This document shows, piece by piece, positions 1-9,145 of a stretch of 64,000 nucleotides of DNA (position 1 is its first letter; every line of letters begins with the position of its first letter). Position numbers and translations under genes: made by a program. The stretch comes from Paenibacillus sp. 453mf (GTDB lineage: Bacteria > Bacillota > Bacilli > Paenibacillales > Paenibacillaceae): the NCBI RefSeq assembly GCF_900116105.1, contig NZ_FPAC01000004.1, forward strand, positions 97,348-161,347, written 5' to 3'. The notes beneath the pieces were generated by a model. The model was not told the DNA's origin, made no database searches, and saw nothing but the letters and a program-made list of their open reading frames with translations.

Positions 1-94
1 AATCCACGCATCCACGTAGGATGCGACGCAGTTTCTTATGTAGATTACTTGGCTTTCACTTGATTTCAATCCACGCATCCACGTAGGATGCGAC
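1..94 (-). CRISPR. Leader-proximal end of a type I-C-like CRISPR array (partial)
   Basis: There is one complete 32-bp repeat at 63-94 and the last 27 bp of an identical repeat at 1-27, separated by a 35-bp spacer (28-62). The repeat contains a 7-bp hairpin (CGCATCC/GGATGCG around ACGTA). On the minus strand it begins GTCGC and ends GGATTGAAAT, the layout known for type I-C repeats, so crRNA should be transcribed right to left and the array continues beyond the left edge. The leader is therefore at 95 onward. No cas gene lies on the leader side within the window. Subtype is inferred from repeat similarity only. Confidence 0.9.
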
Positions 95-211
95 TCAGAT
101 ATTCGAGCAAATATTGTCGAAACATCATTCTAAAGAGAGGCATATCTATACTAATTAATTTTTTCTCGCAACATAGACCCATATATTATCTATAATACAA
201 AATAGTTGCAA
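95..211 (-). promoter_or_regulatory. CRISPR leader with promoter
   Basis: This is AT-rich DNA directly abutting the first repeat. On the minus strand a good sigma-A-like promoter is visible: -35 TTGCAA at 206-211, a 17-nt spacer, and -10 TAATAT at 183-188. Initiation near 176 would give an approximately 80-nt leader transcript before the first repeat. Direction agrees with the repeat orientation. Confidence 0.65.
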
Positions 212-304
212 ATAATCACAGTGCGAATCTCTATAGCAATTTATGTTCACTATACATTCGCACTTCACATTTCTAGTACTTGTATTAACTCTTTCCTGTC
301 TCGC

Positions 305-466
305 TCACTTCTTCTTCCGATTGACCAAATAGAGTCCTCCCGCGCAGATGATTATCGCTGCAATGGACAGCATGACATTGCTTGCCGACATATCGGTGAT
401 GAGCAAACCCAAGAGAGCGATGATGATTAGAACCGCATACATTATGTTAATAACTGCCTTCCTCAA
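305..466 (-). CDS. Small membrane protein, 53 aa, function unknown
   Basis: This short reading frame starts with TTG 8 nt after a perfect AGGAGG and ends in TGA. It encodes two hydrophobic segments, about residues 8-24 (YAVLIIIALLGLLI) and 31-47 (VMLSIAAIIICAGGLYLV), followed by a basic tail NRKKK. The strong ribosome binding site and the clean two-helix pattern argue that it is translated. It lies upstream of the CRISPR leader and is transcribed in the same direction. No family was recognised; a role in CRISPR function is not implied by anything in the sequence. Confidence 0.6.
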   Translation of the reverse strand: MRKAVINIMYAVLIIIALLGLLITDMSASNVMLSIAAIIICAGGLYLVNRKKK

Positions 467-701
467 TTCTACTTCCTCCTGTTATAAGGTAATTTATACC
501 AAAATGAAAAATTATCTAAGATATGTAATTATTTTGGACGATATATTTGTATATTGACTCAATTTCATTGCTGCGTAGAACGCTGGATTTGATTCAGTCC
601 GGTATTGTTTATCTTAACATTTTTTCAAGAAACCAATAGCAGATTCTTTTGTGAAAAGATAAACACCGAATCCCTATTTTTCAACTACAGGAGGAACATG
701 A

Positions 702-2156
702 ATGACTCAAGTTTTACTCGAACTTCACAAAAGAAACGGTCTGCTGGTACTACTGCTGTGGATATGTACCACCCTTGGTATCGTATCGACAATCGATTCA
801 ATGGACGGGGTATTGTCAATCGCCTATCCTGCCATTCCTATTTGTTTATTAAGCACCTTCCTATATTGGAAAAAGCTATTTATTCCGCAAATTAAGCTCT
901 TAATGGTTATCGGTATCAACATTATTAGCTTTTCGATTATGTCGATGGGTTCAGCTGTAACCAATTCACTCGTATTATACTTGGGATTGGCCTTCTGCTC
1001 CCTCTATATGGATCGATTTATCATGATTCTAAACGGAATCATCGGGCTGGCTTTATTGAATTATTTCGGCGCTACTGCATATGTCGGAGCGGATATTGTC
1101 GGACTCAACACGTTCTATATCGTCGTCCTGCTCACACTGATTGGTCAGAGCACGGTCGGGACTCGAATGCTGGGGAATATGAACGCTAGCATGAATGAAG
1201 CGAACGAAGCCAAAGAACGGGTCGAACTGCTCATTAATGAAGCAAGAACGGTCTCGGCAACACTCAATACATCAGGCAAGGAACTGAACGAGAATGCGGT
1301 CATGGCAGGAAAGATCAACGCCGAGGTACTGGCTGCATTTCATGAGATGTCGGCAGGCATCGAATCCCAGGCAAGCAGCGTTTCCGATATCAGCTCCGCG
1401 ATGGAGAGCCTGAATGATTCGGTTCAGCGTACTTTCGCTGCCTCAGAGACGACAAGTGAAAAAGCCACTATTGCTGCCGAACTGACTAAGGAAGGCCAAG
1501 ACCAAATTACCGATCTTGCAGACAAAATGCATCAGGTCTCAGAGCTCGTCGATAATACAGCGGTGATCATGGAGAAGGTCAATTCGGAAAATGTAAAAAT
1601 TGGCGGCATCCTCTCTTCTATTGAGGAGATTGCGAAGCAAACCAATCTGCTGTCCTTCAACGCTTCGATTGAAGCGGCTCGCGCAGGAGAACACGGCAGA
1701 GGCTTCGCTGTTGTGGCCGAGGAGATTCGCCAGCTTGCTCAGCAGACCCATCGTGCATCATCAGATATCGCAGGGATTCTATCGTCGATCCAGAGCAACA
1801 TTAGCTCGGCTGCGGTCCGTATCACAGAAGGCCAGACCGCTTCCCGCTCTGGAGCTGAATCGGCGGATATCATCACAGCTCTATTTGTGCAAATCAATAC
1901 GAATACAAAGGAAGTCATGGACCAGTCAGACCATCTGCTTGAGCTGAACATTCAACTCCAGTCTGCATCCACTCAAATCACCGATGAGATCTCCTCCGTA
2001 TCCTCCGTTACAGAACAGTCGGCTGCTTCTGTCGAGGAAGTGCTGGCGAGCGCCGAGCTGCAGCAGCACCGGGTGAATGAGATTGTGGTAAGTATCCAGA
2101 AGCTGAATGAAACCGCGCAAGCCATGGAGAAGACGTTACAGGACAGTAACAGCTGA
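702..2156 (+). CDS. Methyl-accepting chemotaxis-like protein with six-TM N-terminus
   Basis: Residues about 10-150 form roughly six hydrophobic segments with almost no extracellular loop. From about 160 a long helical coiled coil leads into a canonical MCP signalling tip ([20 protein letters not shown], then [16 protein letters not shown]). There is no periplasmic sensor domain and no recognisable HAMP. Such architecture suggests a receptor that senses something in or at the membrane and signals to CheA/CheW. The start follows AGGAGG by 9 nt; another ATG 4 nt upstream is out of frame. No chemotaxis genes are adjacent. The ligand is unknown. Confidence 0.85.
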   Translation: MTQVLLELHKRNGLLVLLLWICTTLGIVSTIDSMDGVLSIAYPAIPICLLSTFLYWKKLFIPQIKLLMVIGINIISFSIMSMGSAVTNSLVLYLGLAFCSLYMDRFIMILNGIIGLALLNYFGATAYVGADIVGLNTFYIVVLLTLIGQSTVGTRMLGNMNASMNEANEAKERVELLINEARTVSATLNTSGKELNENAVMAGKINAEVLAAFHEMSAGIESQASSVSDISSAMESLNDSVQRTFAASETTSEKATIAAELTKEGQDQITDLADKMHQVSELVDNTAVIMEKVNSENVKIGGILSSIEEIAKQTNLLSFNASIEAARAGEHGRGFAVVAEEIRQLAQQTHRASSDIAGILSSIQSNISSAAVRITEGQTASRSGAESADIITALFVQINTNTKEVMDQSDHLLELNIQLQSASTQITDEISSVSSVTEQSAASVEEVLASAELQQHRVNEIVVSIQKLNETAQAMEKTLQDSNS

Positions 2157-2194
2157 ATTCGGATTTAGTGACTTCTCAGTAATTCAGCCATATA

Positions 2195-2238
2195 AAAAGG
2201 AAGCTCTCCAGCGTATTGATGCTGGAGGGCTTCCTTTT
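2195..2238. terminator. Bidirectional intrinsic terminator
   Basis: AAAAGGAAGCTCTCCAGC pairs with GCTGGAGGGCTTCCTTTT around an 8-nt loop, with A and T runs at the ends. It lies between the convergent chemoreceptor and YbaK genes. Confidence 0.85.
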
Positions 2239-2249
2239 CTCTCATATAC

Positions 2250-2741
2250 TTATGTCGAAGCTTCTTCCTCTTGCCAGCCTTTGCAGACATCAACCCAATC
2301 GTTCGCATGGGAATACAGAGCCAGTTCATCACAGGTCAGCTCGATCGCAGAATTTGGACTGCCGCAGGCAGGGAACAGACTCTCAAATCGTTTCATTGAC
2401 ACGTCCAGATACACATCAAGCTCGTGAGCTAAGCCAAATGGACACACCCCGCCAATGGGATGACCTGTCTGTACGACTACTTCCTCCGAACCCAGCATTC
2501 TCGCCTTATAGCCAAAGAGATCCTTGAATTTCTTGTTACCGATCTTGGCATCACCTGCTGCGACGATCAGGACGGCATTCTCGTCTGCTCCACGGAAAGA
2601 GAGTGTCTTCGCAATTCGAGCCGGGATCACACCAATCGTTTCTGCGGCCATATCCACCGTTGCACTAGAGGTATCGAACTCAAGTACATCCTGTTCTCTG
2701 TTATACGCGCGGAAGTGTTCTTTTACACTAGCAATGGTCAT
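2250..2741 (-). CDS. YbaK/EbsC-family aminoacyl-tRNA deacylase-like protein
   Basis: This 163-aa protein spans the YbaK/prolyl-tRNA-editing fold. Characteristic stretches are ARIAKTLSFRG near residue 41, the glycine-rich region after VVVQTGHPIGGVCPFG near 88-103, and a D-containing strand LDVYLDVSMKRF. Family members hydrolyse mischarged aminoacyl-tRNA in trans, typically on tRNA-Pro; the substrate here cannot be told from sequence. It stands alone and converges on the upstream chemoreceptor gene. Confidence 0.85.
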   Translation of the reverse strand: MTIASVKEHFRAYNREQDVLEFDTSSATVDMAAETIGVIPARIAKTLSFRGADENAVLIVAAGDAKIGNKKFKDLFGYKARMLGSEEVVVQTGHPIGGVCPFGLAHELDVYLDVSMKRFESLFPACGSPNSAIELTCDELALYSHANDWVDVCKGWQEEEAST

Positions 2742-2928
2742 CGTTCAAGCTACCTCCCTATTCTTCTCTCAAATTCATACAATAAGCAGTACGGTTAGCG
2801 ATTCATCACTATTTTAGCTTGTTTGCTTGAACAAAATCAAAGGTCTTAGATCTCGCTTCTCTCCACTTATGACCTGAACTTTGCAGCGCTGCGAACATAA
2901 AATATAGAAATTACGAGGAAGAAGTGAA

Positions 2929-3582
2929 GTGTACATGATCTTGCAGGAATTGAAGGGTGCTTACACCTGTTATATCAGCCTCGGCAGCTCATGCGAACCG
3001 GCCGCGCATCTCCGTAGAAAGGGACTTCGTACCTTCTCCGGTCCACTGGATTGGTCTGTCGCCTTATCGCTGACCGATATAAATCGGCTGCTGATGAACC
3101 AGTTTCAAGGGTATATGGAGCTCTCTAATATGGGACTCATTGACGGTTATGCTACTTATGTGGATAACGAGATCGTTACACCTGTTAAATCCTATTTTGT
3201 GAAGGATCACCAATATAATGTTATTTCGGTGCATGATTTCCCTGTTGTTGAGGGCCAGGATTGGACTACTTTCCACCCCGCTTTCAAAGAAAAAATCGAC
3301 AGACGCTGCCAGCGTCTGCTGAACCATTTGCGCAACAGCCCGAATACCCTGTTTATCCGTTGGGGGAGCACTTATGAGGAAGCGCTTCAGCTCCAGACAG
3401 TGCTCCGTTCGCTTACGGGCGGCAGCTTCCACATCCTGATCGTGAATGGCATCGATGGACTGAATTCCGTCGTAGATAACGGCTGGGCACTCCCCGGTAT
3501 CTGCTCTCTGGGGATTCCAAACCGGGCTGGGGACGACGTAACATGGGATTATCTATTGGATGGGTTTAGTCTTTCAAGCTGA
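2929..3582 (+). CDS. DUF1796 family putative cysteine peptidase
   Basis: The 217-aa sequence carries the DUF1796 N-terminal signature, YISLGSSCEPAAHLRRKGLR followed by SGPLDWSVA, and later a conserved FIRWGSTYEEA segment. The family has been described as papain-like on the basis of the conserved N-terminal Cys (here in GSSCEPA) and downstream His/Asp positions; no activity is established. A GTG at 2929 sits 8 nt after GAGGAA; the ATG at 2935 is the alternative start. Monocistronic, with a terminator downstream. Confidence 0.75.
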   Translation: MYMILQELKGAYTCYISLGSSCEPAAHLRRKGLRTFSGPLDWSVALSLTDINRLLMNQFQGYMELSNMGLIDGYATYVDNEIVTPVKSYFVKDHQYNVISVHDFPVVEGQDWTTFHPAFKEKIDRRCQRLLNHLRNSPNTLFIRWGSTYEEALQLQTVLRSLTGGSFHILIVNGIDGLNSVVDNGWALPGICSLGIPNRAGDDVTWDYLLDGFSLSS

Positions 3583-3649
3583 ATTGAGTACAATTCATCA
3601 TTTGCGACTCGTTCAGTGGTGTTCATCCAGCATATGGAGACAAGCCAAA

Positions 3650-3692
3650 CAAGGCGAGGGCTTCATCCACTGAATGGATGACCCTCGCCTTG
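3650..3692. terminator. Intrinsic terminator-like hairpin, probably bidirectional
   Basis: A long stem (CAAGGCGAGGG paired with CCCTCGCCTTG, plus TCATCCA/TGGATGA) lies between two convergent genes. The flanking T-run is weak, so efficiency is uncertain. Confidence 0.65.
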
Positions 3693-3744
3693 ATCTTGTT
3701 ATACAATTAAATCCATAAATGAAGCAACACGTCGGCTCTGCTAT

Positions 3745-5094
3745 CTACTGAAATGCTAGAGTCAGTGCGCTCTTCGCCGCCATTCCAAAGCTTACACAGT
3801 CTGCACCTGGAACGTGCACCTCTACAGAGCTCTCATCCTCACTGTCATTGAACAATACGACGGTGATGGAGCCGTCCGTGTTTCTGAACGCCACAGAACG
3901 GACGGTTTCATTGCTGCTGGAGCCGATACGCACCGCCTTCGGGCGAATATGCTTGCTGAAATGGGCAAGCGCATAATAATCCAGAGTATACGTCAGCTCA
4001 CGCGTCACTTGATGAACAGTCACAATCCCGCGGCAGGTGCTCTTGCCAAAGCCCGGCACTGTCGGTCCGTTGTTCTCATCAAGCGCCATATTCCACAGTA
4101 CGAAGGATTTGCTGTAATTGCGCAGGATTTCAATTCCTGTACGCATGACATTGGAGAAGGCCTGCTCAAACGGCGGAATCCATTCTCCTCCGGAGCCTTC
4201 CGTGAAATGCACCTCTGTGTCAGGATAGGCCCGGAACACATCAGTCTGTGCGGTTGGTCGGCCCCCATACCAATGCCAAGCCACTCCATCCACGGCCTCC
4301 GCCGCCTGTTCCAGCACGGTCAGCGGATATTCCGGCTGATCCCAGTTGTGGTCGTAGCACAGGATTTTGGTGTTGAGTCCATTCTTGACGAACTCAGGCT
4401 TCAGGTGATCCTTGATGAATCTGGCCTGATCCTCCGCTGGAAAAATCATGCCCGGATAATGACCAGGTGAATACAAGGATTCATTCTGCGGTGTAATTGC
4501 ATAGACCGGCAAGCCATGCGCCGCATAAGCCTTAATGTACCGTACGAAATATTCGGCATATGCCGGATAGTACTCCTCGATCAGCTCACCGCCGATCATG
4601 GAGCCGCTTGTCTTCATCCAGCCCGGCGGGCTCCATGGGGAGCCCATCAGCTTGAGCTGGGGATTCAGACGTACAGCCTCCTTCATGAGTGGGATAATAT
4701 CTGCTTCATCATGCGCGATGGAGAAGCTCGCAAGCTCTGAATCCGTTTCTCCTTCAGGCAGGTCATTGTAGCTGTAGAAGTCCCGGGCATAGTCTGAAGC
4801 ACCCATCGGATTCCGTATAACGGACAAGCCGATACCTTCGGCGGGATCAAACAGCCGAAGCATCAGCTCCTCCCGCTGCTCGGGCGAGAGCACCTGATGG
4901 ATCAGATAGGCTGCCGAATCGGTAAAGGAAGCTCCGAATCCATCCATCTCCTGATACTGCTCGCTGTCGTCGATGATGATGCTGCACAAGTGTGCCTTGG
5001 GATCAGGCGGTGTGAGTTCTTCTCTCGTTTTGTTCACATACAGGGATTGCTCTCCATTTGATTCGTAGATGTTCAAGTTCGTCAAGTTCCGCAT
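3745..5094 (-). CDS. Glycoside hydrolase family 30 enzyme
   Basis: This 449-aa protein has the GH30 TIM-barrel signatures: MDGFGASFTDSAA at about 50-62, GSPWSPPGWMK at 151-161, the acid/base in TPQNE (Glu205) and the nucleophile in FTEGSGG (Glu299). GH30 enzymes cleave beta-glucosyl, beta-xylosyl or beta-1,6-glucan linkages; the exact substrate is not evident. No signal peptide is visible, so it probably acts in the cytoplasm on imported oligosaccharide. The chosen ATG is 6 nt after GGAGGAG; a longer frame to 5142 lacks such a site. It is the last gene of the binding-protein/permease operon. Confidence 0.9.
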   Translation of the reverse strand: MRNLTNLNIYESNGEQSLYVNKTREELTPPDPKAHLCSIIIDDSEQYQEMDGFGASFTDSAAYLIHQVLSPEQREELMLRLFDPAEGIGLSVIRNPMGASDYARDFYSYNDLPEGETDSELASFSIAHDEADIIPLMKEAVRLNPQLKLMGSPWSPPGWMKTSGSMIGGELIEEYYPAYAEYFVRYIKAYAAHGLPVYAITPQNESLYSPGHYPGMIFPAEDQARFIKDHLKPEFVKNGLNTKILCYDHNWDQPEYPLTVLEQAAEAVDGVAWHWYGGRPTAQTDVFRAYPDTEVHFTEGSGGEWIPPFEQAFSNVMRTGIEILRNYSKSFVLWNMALDENNGPTVPGFGKSTCRGIVTVHQVTRELTYTLDYYALAHFSKHIRPKAVRIGSSSNETVRSVAFRNTDGSITVVLFNDSEDESSVEVHVPGADCVSFGMAAKSALTLAFQ

Positions 5095-5165
5095 GCTGCT
5101 CTCCTCCGAGTTCTTCCGTTTTAAGACTTCCATATTTAACATCCCATTCTCGCTTCCAAATTACA

Positions 5166-6806
5166 TTACAGACCAAGCTTCTCTTTGTTCGCTTTCATCT
5201 TCTCACTGCGGATCTCTACAATCTTCTCCCAGCTGTTGGCATCGAGGAACCCTTTGTATTCATTCAGTACCGCTTCAAACTGGGCATCGTCCTTAGACCG
5301 GATCATACTCACCATTGAAGTGTTCCACTTGGTGTTGATCGCTGTAAGGGCACGCGCTTCCGGTGTACCTTGGTCCGGATCAATATTTTCGAGGATAAAA
5401 TGCGGTACCAGCTTGCCTTCACCCCATGCCTGCATCTGCTTGATCGACTCAGGGAAGGCATCCTCACTCAGCGTCTTGTGCTTGTCATGTCCGAAGAACA
5501 TGAATTCACCCATCCGGTATTCCTTCTTGAACTGATCCGCATTGTTCTGCTGAATTTCTTTGACCTCCGGTGTAAACTGCACCGTTCCATCTGCGTTCTT
5601 CACATATGTCTCGCCTTCGATGCCGTAGTTCATCAGCATTTGCCCTTCCTCACTGAGGAGATAGGTGAACAGCTGCATGGATTTGGCAGGATCGGCGTTC
5701 TGCTTCGTAATGAAGCTGACCATCCAGCCCGAGATTCCGGATTGGTTCAGCTTCGGCGCATTGGAGACTGTGCTCTGAGGTCCGTCAATAGCCATGTACT
5801 CCTTGCCCGGGTTGGCCGTCATGAAGATCTGCAGGTTACCTCCCTGCTGCGGTGTGCCGTCGAGCATAATGGTCGCGTACTTGCCGGATTTTACTTTTTC
5901 CTCAAATGCGGTTCCGTCATCAGCAAAGCTGTCATCGCTAATGTTGCCGTCACGATATACCATATTTAGTGTCTTCAGCCAAGTGAGATAATCCTCATCC
6001 AGGTTGCGGTTATAGAAGCCGCCATTTGCATCCTCCAGCGGAACTCCGATGAAGTCCTGAAGTACATCACCTAGAGATCCAGTGCCTTCGCCAATCGAGT
6101 TAAAGCCAAGTGGAATCAGCTCAGGGAACTGTGCCTTGATGTCATTCATGACGGACTGGAACTCTTCCGGCGTCCCTACACTTGGACTTCCGAGCGCTTC
6201 ATACACATCCTTACGAATAATGAAGGCCGTCTTGGCCGGAATCGTCCCTTGATCGTAGTCCTCCTGCGTATTCGAGTAGTTCGGGTAACCATACGTCTTG
6301 CCGTCTGCGAGCTGGAACCAGTTCAGTGTATCCTGCGCAGCCACGGTGTTGAAATAAGGATCGTATTGCTCAGCCAGATCGTTCAGCGGAAGTGCCCACG
6401 TCGAAGCCTTCTGTACCACAGGGGAATTGATGCCAAAGGTCGTAATGAGATCCGGCATGTCGCCGCCCGCAAAGAACGTATTCAGCTTCGTGTCATCACC
6501 TGTGATAAATTTAATATCAATGTTTAGGTCTTCCTTGATCTTCTTCGTTACAACGTCATTGCCGTAATCCGTGTTCCACCAATCTGCGTTCACATACCAG
6601 GTCAGCTGCGTCGTTTCTTCCTTCGTGTCGAGCTGCCATGCCGGCTTGCTTGCATCCGGTGTATAACGATCCTCAATGGAGATCCAGTTTGCTTCCTTGG
6701 AGCTCGAGCCTCCCCCGCCGCAAGCGCTCACGAGCAGCATAACGGACATCATGACAGCTGTCAGAGTGAAGCCTTTTTTGCCAATACCGAGTGTTCTTCT
6801 AGACAT
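5166..6806 (-). CDS. ABC transporter sugar-binding lipoprotein (LplA/YtcQ-like)
   Basis: The 546-aa extracellular solute-binding protein has a basic N-terminus, a hydrophobic signal and a lipobox LVSAC giving a lipidated Cys followed by GGGGSS. The large size and the arrangement with two permeases match the LplA/YtcQ group of carbohydrate importers in Paenibacillus and Bacillus. It captures the oligosaccharide outside the cell and passes it to the two permeases upstream. AGGAGG lies 9 nt before the ATG. No ATPase gene is present; these systems usually share an MsmX-type ATPase encoded elsewhere. Confidence 0.92.
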   Translation of the reverse strand: MSRRTLGIGKKGFTLTAVMMSVMLLVSACGGGGSSSKEANWISIEDRYTPDASKPAWQLDTKEETTQLTWYVNADWWNTDYGNDVVTKKIKEDLNIDIKFITGDDTKLNTFFAGGDMPDLITTFGINSPVVQKASTWALPLNDLAEQYDPYFNTVAAQDTLNWFQLADGKTYGYPNYSNTQEDYDQGTIPAKTAFIIRKDVYEALGSPSVGTPEEFQSVMNDIKAQFPELIPLGFNSIGEGTGSLGDVLQDFIGVPLEDANGGFYNRNLDEDYLTWLKTLNMVYRDGNISDDSFADDGTAFEEKVKSGKYATIMLDGTPQQGGNLQIFMTANPGKEYMAIDGPQSTVSNAPKLNQSGISGWMVSFITKQNADPAKSMQLFTYLLSEEGQMLMNYGIEGETYVKNADGTVQFTPEVKEIQQNNADQFKKEYRMGEFMFFGHDKHKTLSEDAFPESIKQMQAWGEGKLVPHFILENIDPDQGTPEARALTAINTKWNTSMVSMIRSKDDAQFEAVLNEYKGFLDANSWEKIVEIRSEKMKANKEKLGL

Positions 6807-6828
6807 ATTTCATACCCTCCTCTTGATA

Positions 6829-6842
6829 TTAAAGCGCTTACT
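6829..6842 (-). promoter_or_regulatory. Candidate cre-like site before the binding-protein gene
   Basis: TTAAAGCGCTTACT matches the CcpA cre consensus TGWAARCGYTWWCW at all but the second base. It lies 23 bp upstream of the binding-protein start, between it and the permease genes, and could tune this gene by carbon catabolite control. Confidence 0.4.
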
Positions 6843-6958
6843 GAATAAAAGTGATTCTTACTAAAAAAGAAATACATCAGATCTATGTTGTGCTTCTTGT
6901 GTTGCCGTAACTTGGCCTGCGAATGACTGCAAACGTATGTCCAATATGGACTGAGCTC

Positions 6959-7846
6959 CTACTCTTTGACTGCCCCGAGCATCATGCCGGAGATAAAATA
7001 ACGCTGCAAGAGCGGATAGATAATGACAATCGGCAGCGTGGTAATGACGATCGTCGCCAGCTGTACGCCTTTGGTCGCCGTCTCGATGACAACCGATCCC
7101 CCGATATTTTGCATAGACTGTGTCTGCGACTGCACGATAATCTCATACAGCTTCATCTGCAAGGGATACAGTGCTTCATTCGTGACATACAGCTTGGTAG
7201 TCATAAAATCATTCCATTGCCCGACCCCGTTAAAGAGTGCAATGGTCGCCATGGCCGGCATGGACAGCGGGATAAAGATTTTGAGGAACACCTTCCAGTC
7301 GCCGGCTCCGTCGATCTTGGCCGATTCCTCCAGCGCTTCCGGCACACCTCGGAAGAAGTTCATCAGAATGACGACATCGTAGTAGCTGAGCAGCGCCGGA
7401 ATGATGTATACCCAGAAGCTGTCCAGCAGACCGAGGTCCTTGATCAGCAGGTAGGTAGGGATCATGCCGCCGGAGAAGAACATCGTAATGACACCCATAG
7501 ATACGTAGAGCTTACGGCCGCGTACGTATTTTTTACTGAGACCATAAGCGACCATCGCACAGAAGAACACATGAGTGACTACCCCGATGACGGTCTTGGA
7601 GATGGATATGAAAAAAGCCTGCCAAATCGATGAATCCCGGAACACCGCCTGGTAGTTCTCCAGTGAGAGCTCGGATGGCCAGAAGATATAACCACCCTCT
7701 GCCAATGCCCGGCTGGAAGCAAAGGATGAAACCACGACATTCCAGAGCGGAACGATGATCACAATCATCGTAATGACGAGCAGCGTGGTATTTACCGCAT
7801 TAAAGATCCGGCTGTCGATGTCTCCTTTAATTGCTCTTGAGTTCAC
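6959..7846 (-). CDS. Carbohydrate ABC permease (LplC/YtcP-like)
   Basis: This 295-aa inner-membrane permease has about six hydrophobic segments and the EAA-type cytoplasmic loop EALEESAKIDGAGDW that docks the ATPase, followed by FIPLSMPAMATIALF. GTG start follows GGGGGG by 8 nt. Only 26 bp separate it from the first permease gene, so the two are co-transcribed and form the heterodimeric channel of the importer. Confidence 0.92.
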   Translation of the reverse strand: MNSRAIKGDIDSRIFNAVNTTLLVITMIVIIVPLWNVVVSSFASSRALAEGGYIFWPSELSLENYQAVFRDSSIWQAFFISISKTVIGVVTHVFFCAMVAYGLSKKYVRGRKLYVSMGVITMFFSGGMIPTYLLIKDLGLLDSFWVYIIPALLSYYDVVILMNFFRGVPEALEESAKIDGAGDWKVFLKIFIPLSMPAMATIALFNGVGQWNDFMTTKLYVTNEALYPLQMKLYEIIVQSQTQSMQNIGGSVVIETATKGVQLATIVITTLPIVIIYPLLQRYFISGMMLGAVKE

Positions 7847-7872
7847 AAGTATTTCCCCCCTTATATAAAACC

Positions 7873-8868
7873 TTATAGCACGGATTGATTATCGTTCAGC
7901 CTGCTCGTAATCTTGTTTGCCGTCAGCAGCAAAATGACCGAAACGATCGATACGCCGAGACCCACTGCTGTCGCATAAGAAAAATCGCCCTGCGTCATCC
8001 CCATCCGGTACACATAGGAGTTGATGACCTCTGCACTTTCCCGGTTCTGTGAGTTCATGAGCACAAGTGTCTGATCCAGATTCGAGCCGAGTAGTCCGCT
8101 CACGGTCAGAATCAGGTTCAAGCTGATGATCATCTTCATGTTCGGAATTGTAATGTTCCAAATTTGGCGAAGCCGGTTGGCTCCGTCGATCTTGGCAGCT
8201 TCATAATAGGTAGGATCGATCTTGGACATCACCGCCAGGTACAGAATCGTCCCCCAGCCCGCTTCCTTCCAGATGTCAGACAGAACGGCGATCCACCAGT
8301 ATTTGCTTGGGTCAAGCAGGATGTTCTGCGGCTGTGAGATCAGACCGAGAGAGAGCAGAATCTGGTTAAACAGACCTGTCGTCGACACCCAGGTGATCAG
8401 CATCCCGCCCAGTACGATCCAGGAGAGAAAGTGAGGAAGATAGGATACGGTCTGAACAAATTTCTTAAAGCGGCTGCCGCTTAGTTCATAGATCATGATG
8501 GCTAGAATGATAGGTACAACAAACCCGATCGCCAGCTTCAGGAAGCTGATGCCAAGCGTATTAATGACCGATTCCCAGAAATACTGATCCGTCATAATAA
8601 TCTTGAAGTTGTCAAGCCCGACCCATGGCGCACTGTCGATTGTGTCAATTACGGTATAGCTCTTGAAGGCGATCGTGAGTCCATAGATCGGAATAAAGTT
8701 GAAGATGATCATAAATAGTACGCCCGGAAGAATCATGGACTGCAGCTCCCACTGCTTCACGTAATCAACGCAAAATTCCTTGATCCGCTGTCCCATGGGC
8801 TTCTTGGCTGGCGGCCTCATCGTGCCTGACGAGGTATCAGCCGGCTGAATCAGAGCTGGTTTGCTCAT
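7873..8868 (-). CDS. Carbohydrate ABC permease (LplB/YteP-like)
   Basis: The 331-aa permease has a basic N-terminal tail, six predicted membrane segments and the EAA loop YYEAAKIDGANRLRQIWNITIP. It is the first gene of the operon permease-permease-binding protein-GH30. A perfect 16-bp palindrome identical to one upstream of the LacI-type gene sits 35 bp before the ATG, so the operon is very likely repressed by that regulator until the sugar is present. Confidence 0.92.
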   Translation of the reverse strand: MSKPALIQPADTSSGTMRPPAKKPMGQRIKEFCVDYVKQWELQSMILPGVLFMIIFNFIPIYGLTIAFKSYTVIDTIDSAPWVGLDNFKIIMTDQYFWESVINTLGISFLKLAIGFVVPIILAIMIYELSGSRFKKFVQTVSYLPHFLSWIVLGGMLITWVSTTGLFNQILLSLGLISQPQNILLDPSKYWWIAVLSDIWKEAGWGTILYLAVMSKIDPTYYEAAKIDGANRLRQIWNITIPNMKMIISLNLILTVSGLLGSNLDQTLVLMNSQNRESAEVINSYVYRMGMTQGDFSYATAVGLGVSIVSVILLLTANKITSRLNDNQSVL

Positions 8869-8903
8869 TTGCTTCTCTCCTTTTGAAATTTTCTAAAAGA
8901 AAC

Positions 8904-8919
8904 ATAAAAACGTTTTTAT
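8904..8919. promoter_or_regulatory. LacI-type operator upstream of the sugar-uptake operon
   Basis: ATAAAAACGTTTTTAT is a perfect palindrome with the central CG typical of LacI-family operators. An identical copy lies at 10174-10189. Confidence 0.8.
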
Positions 8920-9092
8920 TTTTTGTTAAAAAAATATCACGTTTTTTTCAAATAAGACCGCTTTCATAACAGCATAATCAACAAATGAAGGACCTTGATA
9001 AGCTTTGCTTGAACTACTTTCACTGCTTTTTCACGTTTCTAATCTACTTTTATTCATTTTACTTTTACTGTTACTTTTTACATCTCTCGATT

Positions 9093-9106
9093 TGTAAGCG
9101 TTTACT
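9093..9106. promoter_or_regulatory. Consensus cre site (CcpA)
   Basis: TGTAAGCGTTTACT fits every position of the cre consensus TGWAARCGYTWWCW. It lies between the LacI-type gene and the importer operon, about 225 bp upstream of the first permease start, and suggests carbon catabolite control. Confidence 0.65.
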
Positions 9107-9145
9107 ATTAGACTGGGCGGGAACTTCCCTTTTGTTGTAAAAAGG

